A stretch of 64,000 nt of DNA from Spongilla lacustris. Its lineage: Eukaryota > Porifera > Demospongiae > Spongillida > Spongillidae. Shown here one piece after another: positions 27,516 to 38,244 of this stretch. The stretch covers positions 6,204,473 through 6,268,472 of the forward strand of contig OX442431.1 of assembly GCA_949361645.1 (NCBI GenBank), written 5' to 3'. The notes beneath the pieces were generated by a model. The model did not search any database and was not told where the DNA came from. It worked only from the letters and a program-made list of their open reading frames with translations. A program made the translations under genes and the position numbers. Numbering within the stretch: position 1 is the first letter of the stretch; the number at the start of each line of letters is the position of its first letter.

Positions 27516-28980
27516 CTCACCAGTGCTCACAGCTCTGCAGGCTTCTGTGATTACCCCTCCCAGTCTCAGTAGTGGTGGAGATAATGGGGAGGGAATGGAG
27601 TGATAGATCCAGCAGTGGCTTCAGTCCCTTCTTGACAGCATGATGTGCTCAGGACCTACACATGTATCAACAGATTCACCAGGCTCAACTTCTATTGGCC
27701 ATGTACCCAGCAGGCTTCTTGGATAGTTTTAAAAAGTTTTTAACTCCTCCCCACAAACACATTTGCCCTCCCTCCCTGGTATACCCCTGGAGGTCCGCAT
27801 GCCAGGGAAGGGGTGGTGGTCATGTCAAGGAAGAGGGAAGAGAAGTGTGAGAAAGGGGCAGCAGCAGATCCAGGGTTTGTGAGGGGGGAGGCACGTGCCC
27901 AAAGTGCCCCCCTCCCCCTCCACCCATGGACCTGCGGCTTAAGGAAAGGGAGGAGGAAGGCTTCTCCAGTTGGGAGAACACTATTGGGTGGGCATGCCCA
28001 AAGTGCCCTCCCACCCTGGTTGCCCTCAAGAATGAAAGAAGAGGAGACATGGAGAGTAGAACAAGTCCTCCCAACCTAAGGACACTGCACAAGGCCATGT
28101 TCACCTTCACAAAATGCCTAACTGATTTACACTGGCTGCATCTCACACCAACGGGGCAATTGAAATCCAAGACTGAACATTATGGCAATTGTTTTCCAAT
28201 CTGTATTTGATGTATGTGATACCACTAGGGGACATTCCTGCCTATAGCGACTGCTATAAGAAGCGCAAGAGAAGGATGCTAAGGTCACTAAGCATACAAA
28301 GCTAGAGACAGAAGGTATAAAGCTTGATACAAGAGCTAGAAGAAATCGGGTTCAAAATTCCTAACATGAGGACCACACACATGTAGTACATCTTGGAAAA
28401 CATATGAGCAAAAGATGGCCCGAATTTAATTGCCCTACATTGAAATGTGATGCAGCCTGTTAACCTAACCCTCTCCCTCATGCTGGAGGAATGGTGACAG
28501 GGCCAAGGCCAACAATGTTAGCTTAAAAATCTATCCCACAGCAAAGCTACCTCACTCTTCCTCTTCCACTAAATTTATGTCAGTTTGGTACCTAATACAC
28601 TGCCCTGTACATGGTATATTTGGAACCCAATTCACACTTGGAAGATTTTCAGATCATTTTGGCTATTGAAACTTGAGGAAATAACATAAATACTAAATCC
28701 TCCAATATCAAAAATTCTCTGAAACTCTTCCATACATCTATGCACATTTATGAGCATGCATAATAGAACCCAGAGGTTAACTTCTCTTTAACAGGAGGAT
28801 TCATAACAGAAGGTGCCTCTCAATGATCACAATCCTCTCATCAGCATCCCTGAGAAATGTAGGAGGGGAAATGCAGCTATATTTCATCCTTCCATTTACG
28901 CTGCTACAGTTATAAAAAAGTAAAAATCAAAGTAAATATACAGAGCTTTCAGAACAGAACGCCCCATCTATCCAATACTG
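27515..28980. other. No recognised gene
   Basis: G/C-rich stretch at about 27760-28060 with repeated 'cccaaagtgccc' phrases at 27900 and 27999, probably a dispersed repeat. The remainder is A/T-rich and without coding signal. Confidence 0.4.
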
Positions 28981-29019
28981 CTGATTGGATGGCTGCACAG
29001 ATAACCATTCAACACGTAC

Positions 29020-29672
29020 CATGTCCGATCAGTGGTGAGTGCATGTTCTACAGTTGGATTGGGAATCTCTGAAGGCAGTGGAAAGGAGCAGATTATTAAT
29101 ACCGATGAGTTGGATTATTTTTGAACACTTCAGCAATTTTAGATGCAACAGTGCCTTGTAAATATAATCACGTGAGGGATATGTAGCATGCTGATTAATT
29201 GCCCAAAAATGTAGTTTTCTATTTGATGCGCACTCCACGTGCACAGTGAGCTACGGGCGATGTGCATACATGCATACATGCATAAAGCCTATACATGTAG
29301 CGATAATGTGATAATGTATCCTAAAGTACAAGTACACTCGCTCTTTTGAACAGGTCTGAGTACGAGAACTATACGCTAATTTTAGAAATTAATACATATT
29401 ATTATCGGCCACATCGCCACCACTTGCACACGTACAGACCTTATTATATGCAAGGGAAAGGAAAAGCACGGAAGAGAGCTAGGCACGTACACGCATACAA
29501 CCGTGACTCGAGGATAACGACGTTTCGTTTTTAACTACGATAATTAGCCTAATACATCTGCATGCTGGCTTACCATGGGCATGTGGCGTCAAAGCAAATA
29601 CTTCACGTAGCATGTCACCCGCACGTGAAGGAAGCTTTTCCCACCGCGGCCCGGTTGAGCGAATTATGCCCC
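29020..29672 (-). CDS. Candidate two-exon piece of an unidentified minus-strand gene
   Basis: Minus-strand block 29574-29672 (99 nt) has an acceptor ending 'catttgatag' and a strong donor 'gtaagc'. It reads RSTGPRWEKLPSRAGDMLRE and onwards to ALTPHAH. Block 29020-29068 (49 nt) has acceptor 'ccactgccttcag' and donor 'gtacgt', and continues in phase as EIPNPTVEHALTTDRT. The phase match and conserved-looking composition support real coding. The first exon was not found: an ATG near 29930 followed by a consensus donor does not keep phase with the exons I could see. After the second block the frame meets a stop near 28960. I do not recognise the protein. Confidence 0.35.
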
Positions 29673-29999
29673 CTATCAAATGCATAATTTAAAAAGTTCC
29701 GATAGAAATGGGGAAGTAAAAGACGAACAGAGGCCTGCTCTCCTTACCTGCCAAGGCACGGTGTACCCGTCATGGCATTTGAAGCCCGCGGGGGGTTGTA
29801 GCTCGCGGTGGTAGTAGAGTGAATAAGACGAATGAAGCTGCGTGTGGATAAACACTGGCTAGACATACATATAAACACACAGATGTACCACTTACAGGTT
29901 GTACAGGAACAACGGGAGGCGAGCAGCCATGACGGATATAAGAGCTTTTCTGAGCACGACTCGAGAAAGTCAAATACGAAATGCTGCTAACGATAACTG

Positions 30000-31340
30000 C
30001 GCATGCGCGCGCCAAAGGCGGCATTTCAATTTGTTTTGTGTAAAAAAAATTAAAAATCCAACCCGTCCCTTGAGTCCAATCGGCATCTCTTGCGTACAAC
30101 TGAGGAGGTAATAAATCGTATCTTCTCTGGTATCAGATGTCAGTTTTATTAACCATGCATGCAATGACATCATACACTGCATACCACTTGCACTCCCAAC
30201 ATCTATCGTTCCCCAATCCATCTCTGGATAGAACAAGACCTGGGAGCTGAAGAGGTCTTAAAGGCCCTGTAACTTACTGTGGATATCAGGTTGTCACCAT
30301 CCCAATATAGTGATTTGGGAGAGGGTGTCACATGACCTGGCCATGATTATGTACATGTACATGTACTGCTTCATTCTGGTGGTTGTGTACATGTGGTATG
30401 TTGCTGATCCTTGGGTACATGTACCTATGTAGATTTACATGTGATTAAACCTTTGGAGCCATTCTAGTATGAATAGGCAGCTCCTCCTCCATACATGTAC
30501 ATGCACCATTGATAAGAACTGCTGACTGTACCATCTTTGTACTACAGCTCAGTTTGTGCATTGAAAGGCCTGACCTCTTTTTCGAATGCTGATCACACCT
30601 CACACCCCTATACCTCTCCTCCTCCTCAGTCCTTCCTGTTCCTCCCTCTTGTCATCCACCACTCACAAATAGTATCAACCTTGAAGCATGCCCCTCCCCC
30701 TCTCAAACACCTGCTTAGTTACCTTACCTAGGAACAGGTGGGCGGAGACTAGAGAACAGCTGGTAGCAGACCCTAGCAACACCAGTACTCTGAGCAGGAT
30801 AGGCTCTGCCTTGCTTGAGGGGTGCCTTGATGACAGTGACCACAGCCATGCCCTTTTGCACAACTTAGGGGCCAATAGGTATTGCTGGGGAGGCGGGCAC
30901 GAATAGGGAGTATTGGTGAAGGGAACTAATAGTCAATGTTGTCGGGGGTGAGGGGGGGGGCGGGCTATATTTAGCAAGTAAATAAAAGTTGTAATAAAGG
31001 GATTTCAAAGTAATAGTCCTATTATAAGCACATTTGCATTATTTTGCATGTACGTTTGTGTACTAAATATACATGTAGAACTATACTTATTGTTAGACCG
31101 TTGTTCCCTTTCTTTTTACACCACCATTGCCTTCAAATCCTATACATATATACGTCCTTTACTTGTGTAATACATGTATATCACACATTTATGAATGAAA
31201 AACATTAACACATAAAATGACACCTAAATTAGCAGGCCTAGGTGATTTGGGTTTGTTTGTTGCGCTCTGTCGATGGCCACTGCCCTGAAGGTCAAGTGGT
31301 GTGTCCCATCATATAGGCATCAATGTGGCCACTTCTGTTC
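30000..31340. other. No recognised gene
   Basis: Contains a plus-strand frame of 72 codons at 30688-30906 without a known motif, a poly-G run at about 30949-30963 and A/T-rich sequence with 'acatgtacatgta' runs. The missing C-terminal exons of the LanC-like gene would be expected here but were not found. Confidence 0.4.
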
Positions 31341-31348
31341 ACACACAC

Positions 31349-32862
31349 TGACTTCCCCACAGTCCACCGCAGCATCGAGATACTTCCTGTCACCAAACAC
31401 CTGTAACAGATGATGTCATGATGTCTTGTAGCAACCCCCTAGTGATGACATTAGCTACTGCACATATGCTGCTGACATTGTCTCATTAGCATATCACATT
31501 CTGAAACTATCAGCTTTTATAACTACCTCTCGTACAACCCACTCACTTTACATCATGAGTTACTCCTAAGGCTTAAATAAATAAATAAAATCTTATTCTT
31601 ATTTGCTAATAGATGTACATGTACCCCTTACCCTGAATACCCTATAATACATTTATGTCATTGTAAACACATTTAGCTAGTGGTCCCTTTGTGAAGGAGT
31701 CAATGCTGGATCAATGCCAACTACTCAAAAGAGCCAACAGTATCAATCTAGTAGGGAATTCAAATGTTTTGCAAGTCAGCTACAAGAGCCATAAGGGAAG
31801 TAAGAAGTATATTTTACCAATCTAACGTGCCAGCATAACCTAAGAGAAATGCCTGCTGGATGAAGTTCCTAATGTAAAGGTTCCCCGTATTTAATGCATT
31901 CATATCATTAGACCAGCTGACTGTAGTGAAAGTTTATTTACATGTACGGAACACTGCATATATGTGCAAAAATGCATCTGTACATGAAGCAGCGAAACAA
32001 ATGACATCATTGCTGCATCTTGTCATGTGTCTGTGAGGTTGGACAATGAAAACTGTATGTCATGGGTGCACACACGTGTACAGCAACCTAAGGATTGGAC
32101 TGAGGAACACTATCGTATTAAGTAAATGTATTTACTGACTGTTTTGCCATTTACAAGTATTCACATCATCTACAACCCAGAGCAATCACATTTTATTCAT
32201 GCAGCAGAATTTTGATTTTTATTACTTACACTGGGTTGGGGAAAACCAGGCTTCTCTGATGTCATCTAACTCTATTAAGGCAAGTCTGGGTGTGATTTTA
32301 TGGTTGGTACAGTACAGTAGAAATGAAATATGTCAAGCAATGGATTGTTATGTATATTGGGTCTGGGCACTGTAGTCCTTCAAAAATGTTAAATCCACTC
32401 TCATTGGCTGTTTGTATTTGGGCAGTCAGAAGTGTAACATTTACCAACTGAGTGTGTCACCTCTGTTATCAGGGACTCCTCCACTGTCCCAGGGATGTGG
32501 CCATTCACAATGAGGAGGGAGTACAGGTAGCCAACATGGCCAAACAGCAGCTCGCTTGGCATTGAGGAGAAGGACCTCTTGTGCTCCAAATAGAGTGACC
32601 TAAGCCGCTGGATGCACTTATCTGTGTCCTCCCTCTTCCCCAGGAGGGCACATGTGATGGCTCCTACAGCCAGAGGTCCCGATGACCCACACAGGAATGT
32701 GACTGTCTTGTCGGAGTGAGGGTGCTGGAGGGAGGGGAGAAGGAGGTCCAGGGCCTGGGTGAGGTGGTGGTACCTCTGGTCAGGAGTGTCTGCATGAAGG
32801 GTGGTGGCTATGTGGAGGTGGAGGTAGGCTGCACCTGTGGGGTCGGGGCCAATAGCGGTCAG
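31349..32862 (-). CDS. LanC-like protein (LANCL family), partial or decayed gene
   Basis: LANCL proteins are eukaryotic relatives of bacterial lanthionine cyclases and bind glutathione. On the minus strand, an exon from about 32862 (or 32834) to 32445 reads AAYLHLHIA, then TFLCGSSGPLAVGA and ELLFGHVGYLYSLLIVN. These are the family's helical-barrel signatures, with GxAGxLYAL-type repeats. A small exon at 31349-31400 reads VFGDRKYLDAAVDCGEV, matching the stretch after the WCHG motif in LANCL1. The exons that should carry the zinc and glutathione motifs (GAAHG, WCHG, CHG) were not found between or after these. At the 5' end, a frame from 33042 (MQYKIPSELKSRLL) resembles the LANCL N-terminus but meets a TGA. 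So this is either a gene with diverged exons that I missed, or a pseudogene. Confidence 0.6.
31400..32440. other. Interval between LanC-like exons, nothing recognised
   Basis: About 1 kb where family comparison predicts the central LANCL exons. Reading both strands showed A/T-rich sequence and no LanC motif. Confidence 0.4.
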
Positions 32863-33279
32863 CTGTTTTCAAGCATTCATGGCAGGCAAGTCTAAATTAC
32901 GCATGTGATGCTCATGTAGGTCTACCGGCTCTTTCTCTAGGATATTTCAGTTTAGGCTGGCGTCGTTGACGATCGAGCCCAAGCTCATTTCAAGCGCAGC
33001 CAGCAACCTTGATTTAAGCTCTGAAGGAATTTTATATTGCATAACGCAAGCTTATATTGTATAACGCAAAGCTGTACATTGTACATCATGCATTCGCATC
33101 ATATTACCCGTATACTGACCTCTGGCTCTGCTTTAATTTGGAAAGATGAAAACTTCTGCTTTTAGTTTTATACAGCTACTATTATTCAGGAATGGGTTTC
33201 AAATGAACGATCCTATCTCTCTCTTCCACACAAGCCATAAAGTTGTATATTATAATTATCTCTGCATAAAGCAGCGGCG

Positions 33280-33345
33280 TAGGAAGGATTTTAAAAGTGG
33301 GGGGGGGGGGGGGGGGCAAACACGTAGGAAGTAGTTAAAAAGTGG
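33280..33345. repeat. Poly-G-bearing dispersed repeat end
   Basis: 'cggcgtaggaagg' is followed by an 18-base G run at about 33299-33316 and 'aaaagtggtcagg'. A reverse-oriented relative ('cctacgccagtg' preceded by poly-C) lies at about 34770-34813, and 'aaaagtggtcagg' recurs at 34606. These look like ends of one short interspersed repeat family. Confidence 0.5.
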
Positions 33346-33740
33346 TCAGGCGCAGAGCCCCAGAAGCTAAAAAATCTCCTACAATTCTGCATTTTTGGCT
33401 CAGGATGACAGGAAAAGAGCTATGCATTTTTTTGTAGCACTGAAATCCTCGAAACAGAAGCGCTTCGCGTCCCTGACAGCATTTTTTGCTGGCATGTCTG
33501 ATGGCAAGACCTTCTTATCCCCCCTGCAAGTAGATACTTCACTCAAAAGGCGATAGATCATCTTGAATCAACTCCTGTCTATTGCCAGGGCTGCATTAAT
33601 AACATAAAGTACTCTGCCCGAAACTGTTTGGTGCTTACAGGGGAATATCAATAGACCCCTTTCATATGACGTCAAAAATCACATGAAAATTAATTTAATG
33701 AAATTTATTTGAGGTTAATTCAATTCATATTCAATGCTGT

Positions 33741-33963
33741 CCGCCATCTTGGTGCTCAAGTTACTATAGAACGGTATGGGCAATTTACAGTTTTTAAAAT
33801 TATTTATGGGTCCCGTAATACTTTTGTATTCTTACCATGGAATGATGTTAGTGCCCACTGTAAAAAAATAAAACCAAACCCATAATCACTTACTACGAAC
33901 GTACAGTAATGTTTTGCCCATTCCGCGTACCGTCCTATAGTAACTTGAGCACCAAGATGGCGG
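33741..33963. mobile_element. Short inverted-repeat element (MITE-like)
   Basis: The left end 'ccgccatcttggtgctcaag' followed by 'ttactatag' is repeated in reverse complement at about 33934-33963. The pairing extends inward through ACGGTA and 'tgggcaa', giving arms of about 45-50 bp with a few mismatches around a unique centre. Total 223 bp, no coding capacity. Target duplications are unclear. Confidence 0.65.
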
Positions 33964-33999
33964 AAAACAAATAATTTTAATTTCAATGAATGTCATTGC

Positions 34000-34960
34000 T
34001 CACGCGATGAAAAGGCGGCAGTTGTGATATTAAGTAAGGTTCAGAAAAGATATAATAATATATATAAATCATTTTTCACGAAGTTAATACATACATAAGC
34101 ATAAGTTACATAACCATATCATTAAAACAAGAAAGAAAAGAAATGCACAGGAACATAGGATGAAAACATGTTAAAATTTCAGTGTGTGCTCAATCATCAA
34201 ACCTAGAGGGCTAGACCACATCGCCATTTCACTCTAGAAGCCTCACAAACCTATGCACAAACACAGGCTAGCAAGATTGCAAATGAACTTTTCCCTGCCG
34301 CAAGGCTAGCTATAGTATACGCTTGATAAAATGCTCTGTGTAGGAGACCATCAGCTGATCATGACTGAAACAACAAACAGTTGTCAGTACTATGATTAGT
34401 GTTTCGTTTTGAAAGATGAATGCTTTTAAAACTTCACGTCCAACGTTAACGACGTACTCCGCAGTTATAATATTCATACCTGAATCATTAATTGTACATG
34501 TACATGTACTATACATGTACATGTATATATATATATATAATATATTATACATGTATATATACATGCATATATGTACGAACGCAATATACATTTTCACCTA
34601 GGGCGAAAAGTGGTCAGGCCATGGCCCGAATGTACGGCCCTGTTGATGGTCATAATGGGGAGGGTGCGGGAGAGGGGTACCCCTCCCGCCCAGCCAGCTA
34701 GGGGAGTACTGTAAGCTCCCGCTTTGGGGTCTGGGGCTGTGCCCCAGATGCCAACGCTTTTTGCCTCCCCTCCCCCCCCTCCCCCCCCCCCCCCCCCTTT
34801 CCTACGCCAGTGTAAAGTGCTTTTTAAAATGTACAAACTACATGTAGTATACGATACGTCACGTGACATACGGATTCTCGGCGAAGCAAAGTACACGTGC
34901 AGGGGATTCCGCCAAATTTCCAAACCATCTCGCGCGTGTCCACTAATTTAGAGAATAATA
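34000..34960. other. Spacer downstream of the first TRIM gene
   Basis: Holds an (AT)/'acatgtac' rich patch at about 34490-34575, the poly-C-bearing repeat described at 33280 (reverse copy at about 34600-34815), and nothing coding. The TRIM stop codon is at 34964. Confidence 0.5.
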
Positions 34961-34963
34961 GTA

Positions 34964-36802
34964 CTACACGGGGGCTTGTAAACTGTACTCCGATATTTGG
35001 TTGTTGTTGCACACGTACACACGACCTTCTTGGTCAACGGCTATTCCGCTGCAGTTGTTCAGCGGCTCGTCTTCCTTCATCTGACGATACATCCCCAACG
35101 GTGTCCCGTCGGGTCTCAACTGGCATACAGAACCTTGATCCGAGTCGATGACATAAAGGACATTGCGGTGTCTGTCGAAACAAACGGGACCGCGACTCGC
35201 GCAGGCAATGGTGTGAATAAACTTGTGGTCGCTTGTAAAAACTTGAACGCCTGGCGTAACCGCACTAGCCACGTACAGAAGTCCGTTGGGTGAAGCGGAA
35301 ATATGAGATGGGGCCTGGCTCACAAACGCGCTAAAAGAGTCGACAAAATTGAGGTCTGTGTCCAATATCTTTATCTGGTGGTTGCCCCCGTCGCAGACAT
35401 ATAAGCGGTTATTCACCAGCTCAATACCTCGTGGATGGCAAAACCTGACCGCTTTTGACCCGCGAGTGGTTTTGACGAACCTGCCGCTCGCGTCGTACTT
35501 CGTGACACAATTCGCATCACGCTCGCTCACGTAAACGCAGCCGTCTTGATCCACGGCGATGCCCATCGGGTTGCTCAGTTTTCGCCCTTTCATTTTGATC
35601 AGTTCGTTGCCTTCTCGGTCGCAAATCTTTACTCGGTTGTTAGGATGGGTCTCAGACACGACTATCTGGCCTTTGCTACTGATTACTATAGCGTGGGGCT
35701 TCCCCAGTCCCGTGATGGCTCTAACTGTGTGTCCCAGAAGTGTTACAAAAGGCTTTGGCCTTTCAACGTCTGCAGGTGGTGAAGATGGCGTAGGTATATT
35801 GAACCTGTGCTCGGTGCCCGTATCTCCAGAAACGGTGGCTTCTTTAAAAGTCAGAGAGACCGCGATCTGCGCCGCTTTTGACTTGCTTAAGTCGTTCAAC
35901 ATCGTCTTCATTTTTACCCGACAGATGTCCCTTATCTCTTGGATGCAGTTGAATTGGAGCGATACGGGAATGTCCTCTGGTAGTTGAGCAGAAATTGCTC
36001 TCGCGTACCTCTCTTTTACCTTTGCGATCCTGGCTATATGTGCCTTCCGATCTGCCTGGGTTTGGGCAGGTTGTTGCATTACGACGGAGCCGAGGTCCAG
36101 TACCTCGTTTTCTACTACCTTCAGCGCTTCCTCTTGCTCTCTGAAGCTGTCAAGACTCTCTTGCATCGCATGGGAGAGTTCTTCTAGCACCTCGTCTCTC
36201 CTCCTCTCCACCTCCGCCACCATCTCATCGAAGGTTTCGTTTAGCCTCTGCGTAAGGCCGACCCCTCGCTCCAGGTACTCCCTTCGCCGCTTCTCCACAT
36301 TCTCGAAGGCTTTCGTGGTCTCGTGTTTCAGTTGGTCCAGTTCCTTTTCCGCCACCGAACTCCAATGCGTGCCGTCCGCTTTCACAATGTAGTCGTACTG
36401 ATGGCTCGCGTGACGGTTCAGCGCACATTCAGGACAAATTGGCGAGTCACAGTCGACGCAGTAAAGCTTGAGAGGAATATCGTGCTCCTCGCAATGGAAG
36501 GACGGTGAGACGGTAGATTTTGGAGGAGGATGGAGCGCGGAGCGAGTGTCCGAGAGGGTCTTGCTCAGGCGTTCGCGTATCCTCTTGAACGCGAGGGCCA
36601 CTGGCAATTTTTCTACTTCGCTCTCGGATATGTGGACCCGAGTACGACAGCAGGGACATTCGAAAGGGGCATTCTGAGCTAGCTGCTTGATGCACTTCAT
36701 GCAAAAGAAGTCATGACAAGGAAGGAACCTGGGGTCGTCGAACCCAGACCGACAAAAGGAGCATTCAATGGCTGTTGTAGCGGTCTCGGCTTGCTCCATC
36801 AT
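34964..36802 (-). CDS. TRIM-NHL protein, RING / B-box / coiled coil / NHL, single exon
   Basis: Likely a RING E3 ubiquitin ligase or RNA-regulatory protein of the TRIM2/3/32/71 group. One uninterrupted frame; starting at the MMEQ pair (36802) gives 612 residues. The frame opens 20 codons earlier, but MMEQ puts the B-box at the same residue numbers as the second TRIM gene. RING: Cys 14, 17, 29, 34, 37, 49, 52. The position usually held by histidine (Cys29 plus two) is Asp31. B-box2: C104, H107, C115, C118, C123, C126, H131, H134. A coiled coil spans about 150-270. From about 375 to the end there are six NHL-type propeller blades (NPMGIAVDQDGCVYVSE, HPRGIELVNNRLYVCDGGNH and others). No filamin domain lies between coil and propeller, unlike its neighbour. 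Lack of introns suggests retrocopy origin or a lineage-expanded intronless family. Orthology to a named TRIM is not claimed. Confidence 0.93.
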   Translation of the reverse strand: MMEQAETATTAIECSFCRSGFDDPRFLPCHDFFCMKCIKQLAQNAPFECPCCRTRVHISESEVEKLPVALAFKRIRERLSKTLSDTRSALHPPPKSTVSPSFHCEEHDIPLKLYCVDCDSPICPECALNRHASHQYDYIVKADGTHWSSVAEKELDQLKHETTKAFENVEKRRREYLERGVGLTQRLNETFDEMVAEVERRRDEVLEELSHAMQESLDSFREQEEALKVVENEVLDLGSVVMQQPAQTQADRKAHIARIAKVKERYARAISAQLPEDIPVSLQFNCIQEIRDICRVKMKTMLNDLSKSKAAQIAVSLTFKEATVSGDTGTEHRFNIPTPSSPPADVERPKPFVTLLGHTVRAITGLGKPHAIVISSKGQIVVSETHPNNRVKICDREGNELIKMKGRKLSNPMGIAVDQDGCVYVSERDANCVTKYDASGRFVKTTRGSKAVRFCHPRGIELVNNRLYVCDGGNHQIKILDTDLNFVDSFSAFVSQAPSHISASPNGLLYVASAVTPGVQVFTSDHKFIHTIACASRGPVCFDRHRNVLYVIDSDQGSVCQLRPDGTPLGMYRQMKEDEPLNNCSGIAVDQEGRVYVCNNNQISEYSLQAPV

Positions 36803-37160
36803 GAATACGTATAGTGTGCAAACACATGCCGTGGGTGTTGTAGATGTGTTATCCTTACACACCCACTTGTGTTATCCTTACACACCCACTTCTTATTTAC
36901 ATGCCAACGCGGCCTCCAGTCCAAGCGATAGTGCTGACTACCTGCATGTATATAGTTTCGTACCCAGCATCTGCAGATGGTTACATCACCGCTCGCGTAG
37001 CATGACCTTGGGTCTGGGTACGTGGTACGAACATGCAGCGCGACGTAAAACGACTACCGGGTCAGTTTTTTTTTTTAAAGTAATGAAACAATGCAACTGA
37101 CTACTTCAAAAGCGGTTGTACGTGTGAAAATTTTCACATGCGAAGTTAAATCATAGATTA
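36803..37160 (-). promoter_or_regulatory. Upstream region of the first TRIM gene with a 23-bp direct repeat
   Basis: About 43 bp upstream of the chosen start, 36845-36890 holds two exact head-to-tail copies of a 23-bp unit containing 'ttatccttacacacccact'. On the gene strand the unit has a GTGTGTAAGGATAA core. The position suits a promoter or 5' UTR element. No TATA box is evident. Confidence 0.4.
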
Positions 37161-37164
37161 CATG

Positions 37165-37645
37165 GAATGGATACTTTTTCCCGCTCTATTCGCGCCAATG
37201 ATACCAGGACCCACGGTAGTGGGTCCTATGTAGGATTGGCTTCGGATTGGCTTAGGTGGGCGTGGTTTTCGATCGAGCGTTTTAAAACAGTAACGAAGCG
37301 TTTATCAACCAACGCCTCCCGCGATTTGCCAAATCATTGGCGCGAATCGAGCGGGAAAAAGTGCACATAGTTTGTTGAACTCCGTAACGAATGACATAAA
37401 AATTAACGAACAGAACAAATCAATATATATAGGACCTCTGATCTCTACCTACAAACCGCCTGCCGAAAGTTATGGCGAGTGTGAACCCTATGGGGTATCG
37501 GACGTCGCGATACTAGCATGGCGCATGCTCAAGATCCCTTTTCCCATAGAGAAATGGTGTAGTATGAAGTACTGAACATAGAAAGTTGTCTTAACCGTTC
37601 GGACGTTATAGCAATTCAAACGTAATGCATTTTTATAATGTTTTT
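37165..37645. mobile_element. Palindromic element family PF, copy A (one full arm)
   Basis: The core inverted pair 'ttcccgctctattcgcgcca' (37180) and its mirror 'ttggcgcgaatcgagcggga' (37338) is followed by 'gacataaaaattaacgaaca', 'cctgccgaaagttatggcg', 'tggtgtagtatgaagtac' and an A/T end near 37645. The same order makes up one arm of copies at 44495-45075 and 60402-61101. Here only the right arm is complete. Confidence 0.65.
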
Positions 37646-37704
37646 TTTAAATATTCGCTAGGTCCCTTTTCACCATCCCACTGAATTATACATAGGTCAA
37701 GCAC

Positions 37705-37823
37705 GTAAAACGGGCAGGGAGAGATTTAACGTTTAACCCCCTAGTGGTTATTTCCTATTTCGGTTAGCAATAGGAAATAACCACTAGGGGGTTAAACGTT
37801 AAATCTCTCACTGCCCGTTTTAC
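37705..37823. repeat. Near-perfect 119-bp hairpin
   Basis: A left arm of about 54 bases beginning 'gtaaaacgggcag' and ending 'ggttatttcctat' pairs with 37770-37823 with almost no mismatch, around an 11-base loop (37759-37769). It lies between GLE1 and the first TRIM gene. It could be a tiny foldback element or an RNA hairpin source; the sequence does not decide. Confidence 0.85.
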
Positions 37824-38016
37824 AAGTGTCTAGCGATTATGTGTGAGATCGCAGTGAAGTTCTTTAGCTGGGAGGAATATATCAATGCTACTTCCGTTTA
37901 AATCTGAAACGAAACAAAAAAGATACAAAAACACGTGAAATTATAATGGGCGTAGGGTGGTACCCCTACGCCCCCCTTTTTTGACCCCTTGTATCTTTTT
38001 TCTCTTACGTCCGATT

Positions 38017-38022
38017 TTTATT
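38017..38022 (-). terminator. Candidate polyadenylation signal of GLE1
   Basis: AATAAA on the minus strand, about 220 bases after the GLE1 stop codon at 38245. This is a reasonable 3' UTR length, but there is no transcript evidence here. Confidence 0.4.
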
Positions 38023-38244
38023 TTGAAAGCAGATTCGTAATCCTCTCGTTAAGCTCTACAAAGTTGGATGATGGGGTCCATACAGTTTTTCTTGCCTCCC
38101 CTCGCGACATACACTATTTTAAAAGCAATATGGTATACATGTACACAATGCATGCCATATTGCACAGAAATAGAGAAACTGATGAACAAAATGCACACAT
38201 CACATATAAATAAGCTGCGGATTTGGTTGACATCAAATAGGTTT

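Noticed and set aside
32445..32589. A separate 62-residue gene starting at MEHKR
   Set aside because: The same frame is open further upstream and continues LANCL family motifs, so the Met is internal to an exon.
36803..36862. The upstream Met (36862) as the start of the first TRIM protein
   Set aside because: The extra 20 residues are low-complexity, come from the 23-bp duplicated upstream sequence, and break the shared residue register with the neighbouring TRIM protein. MMEQ is preferred, though not proven.
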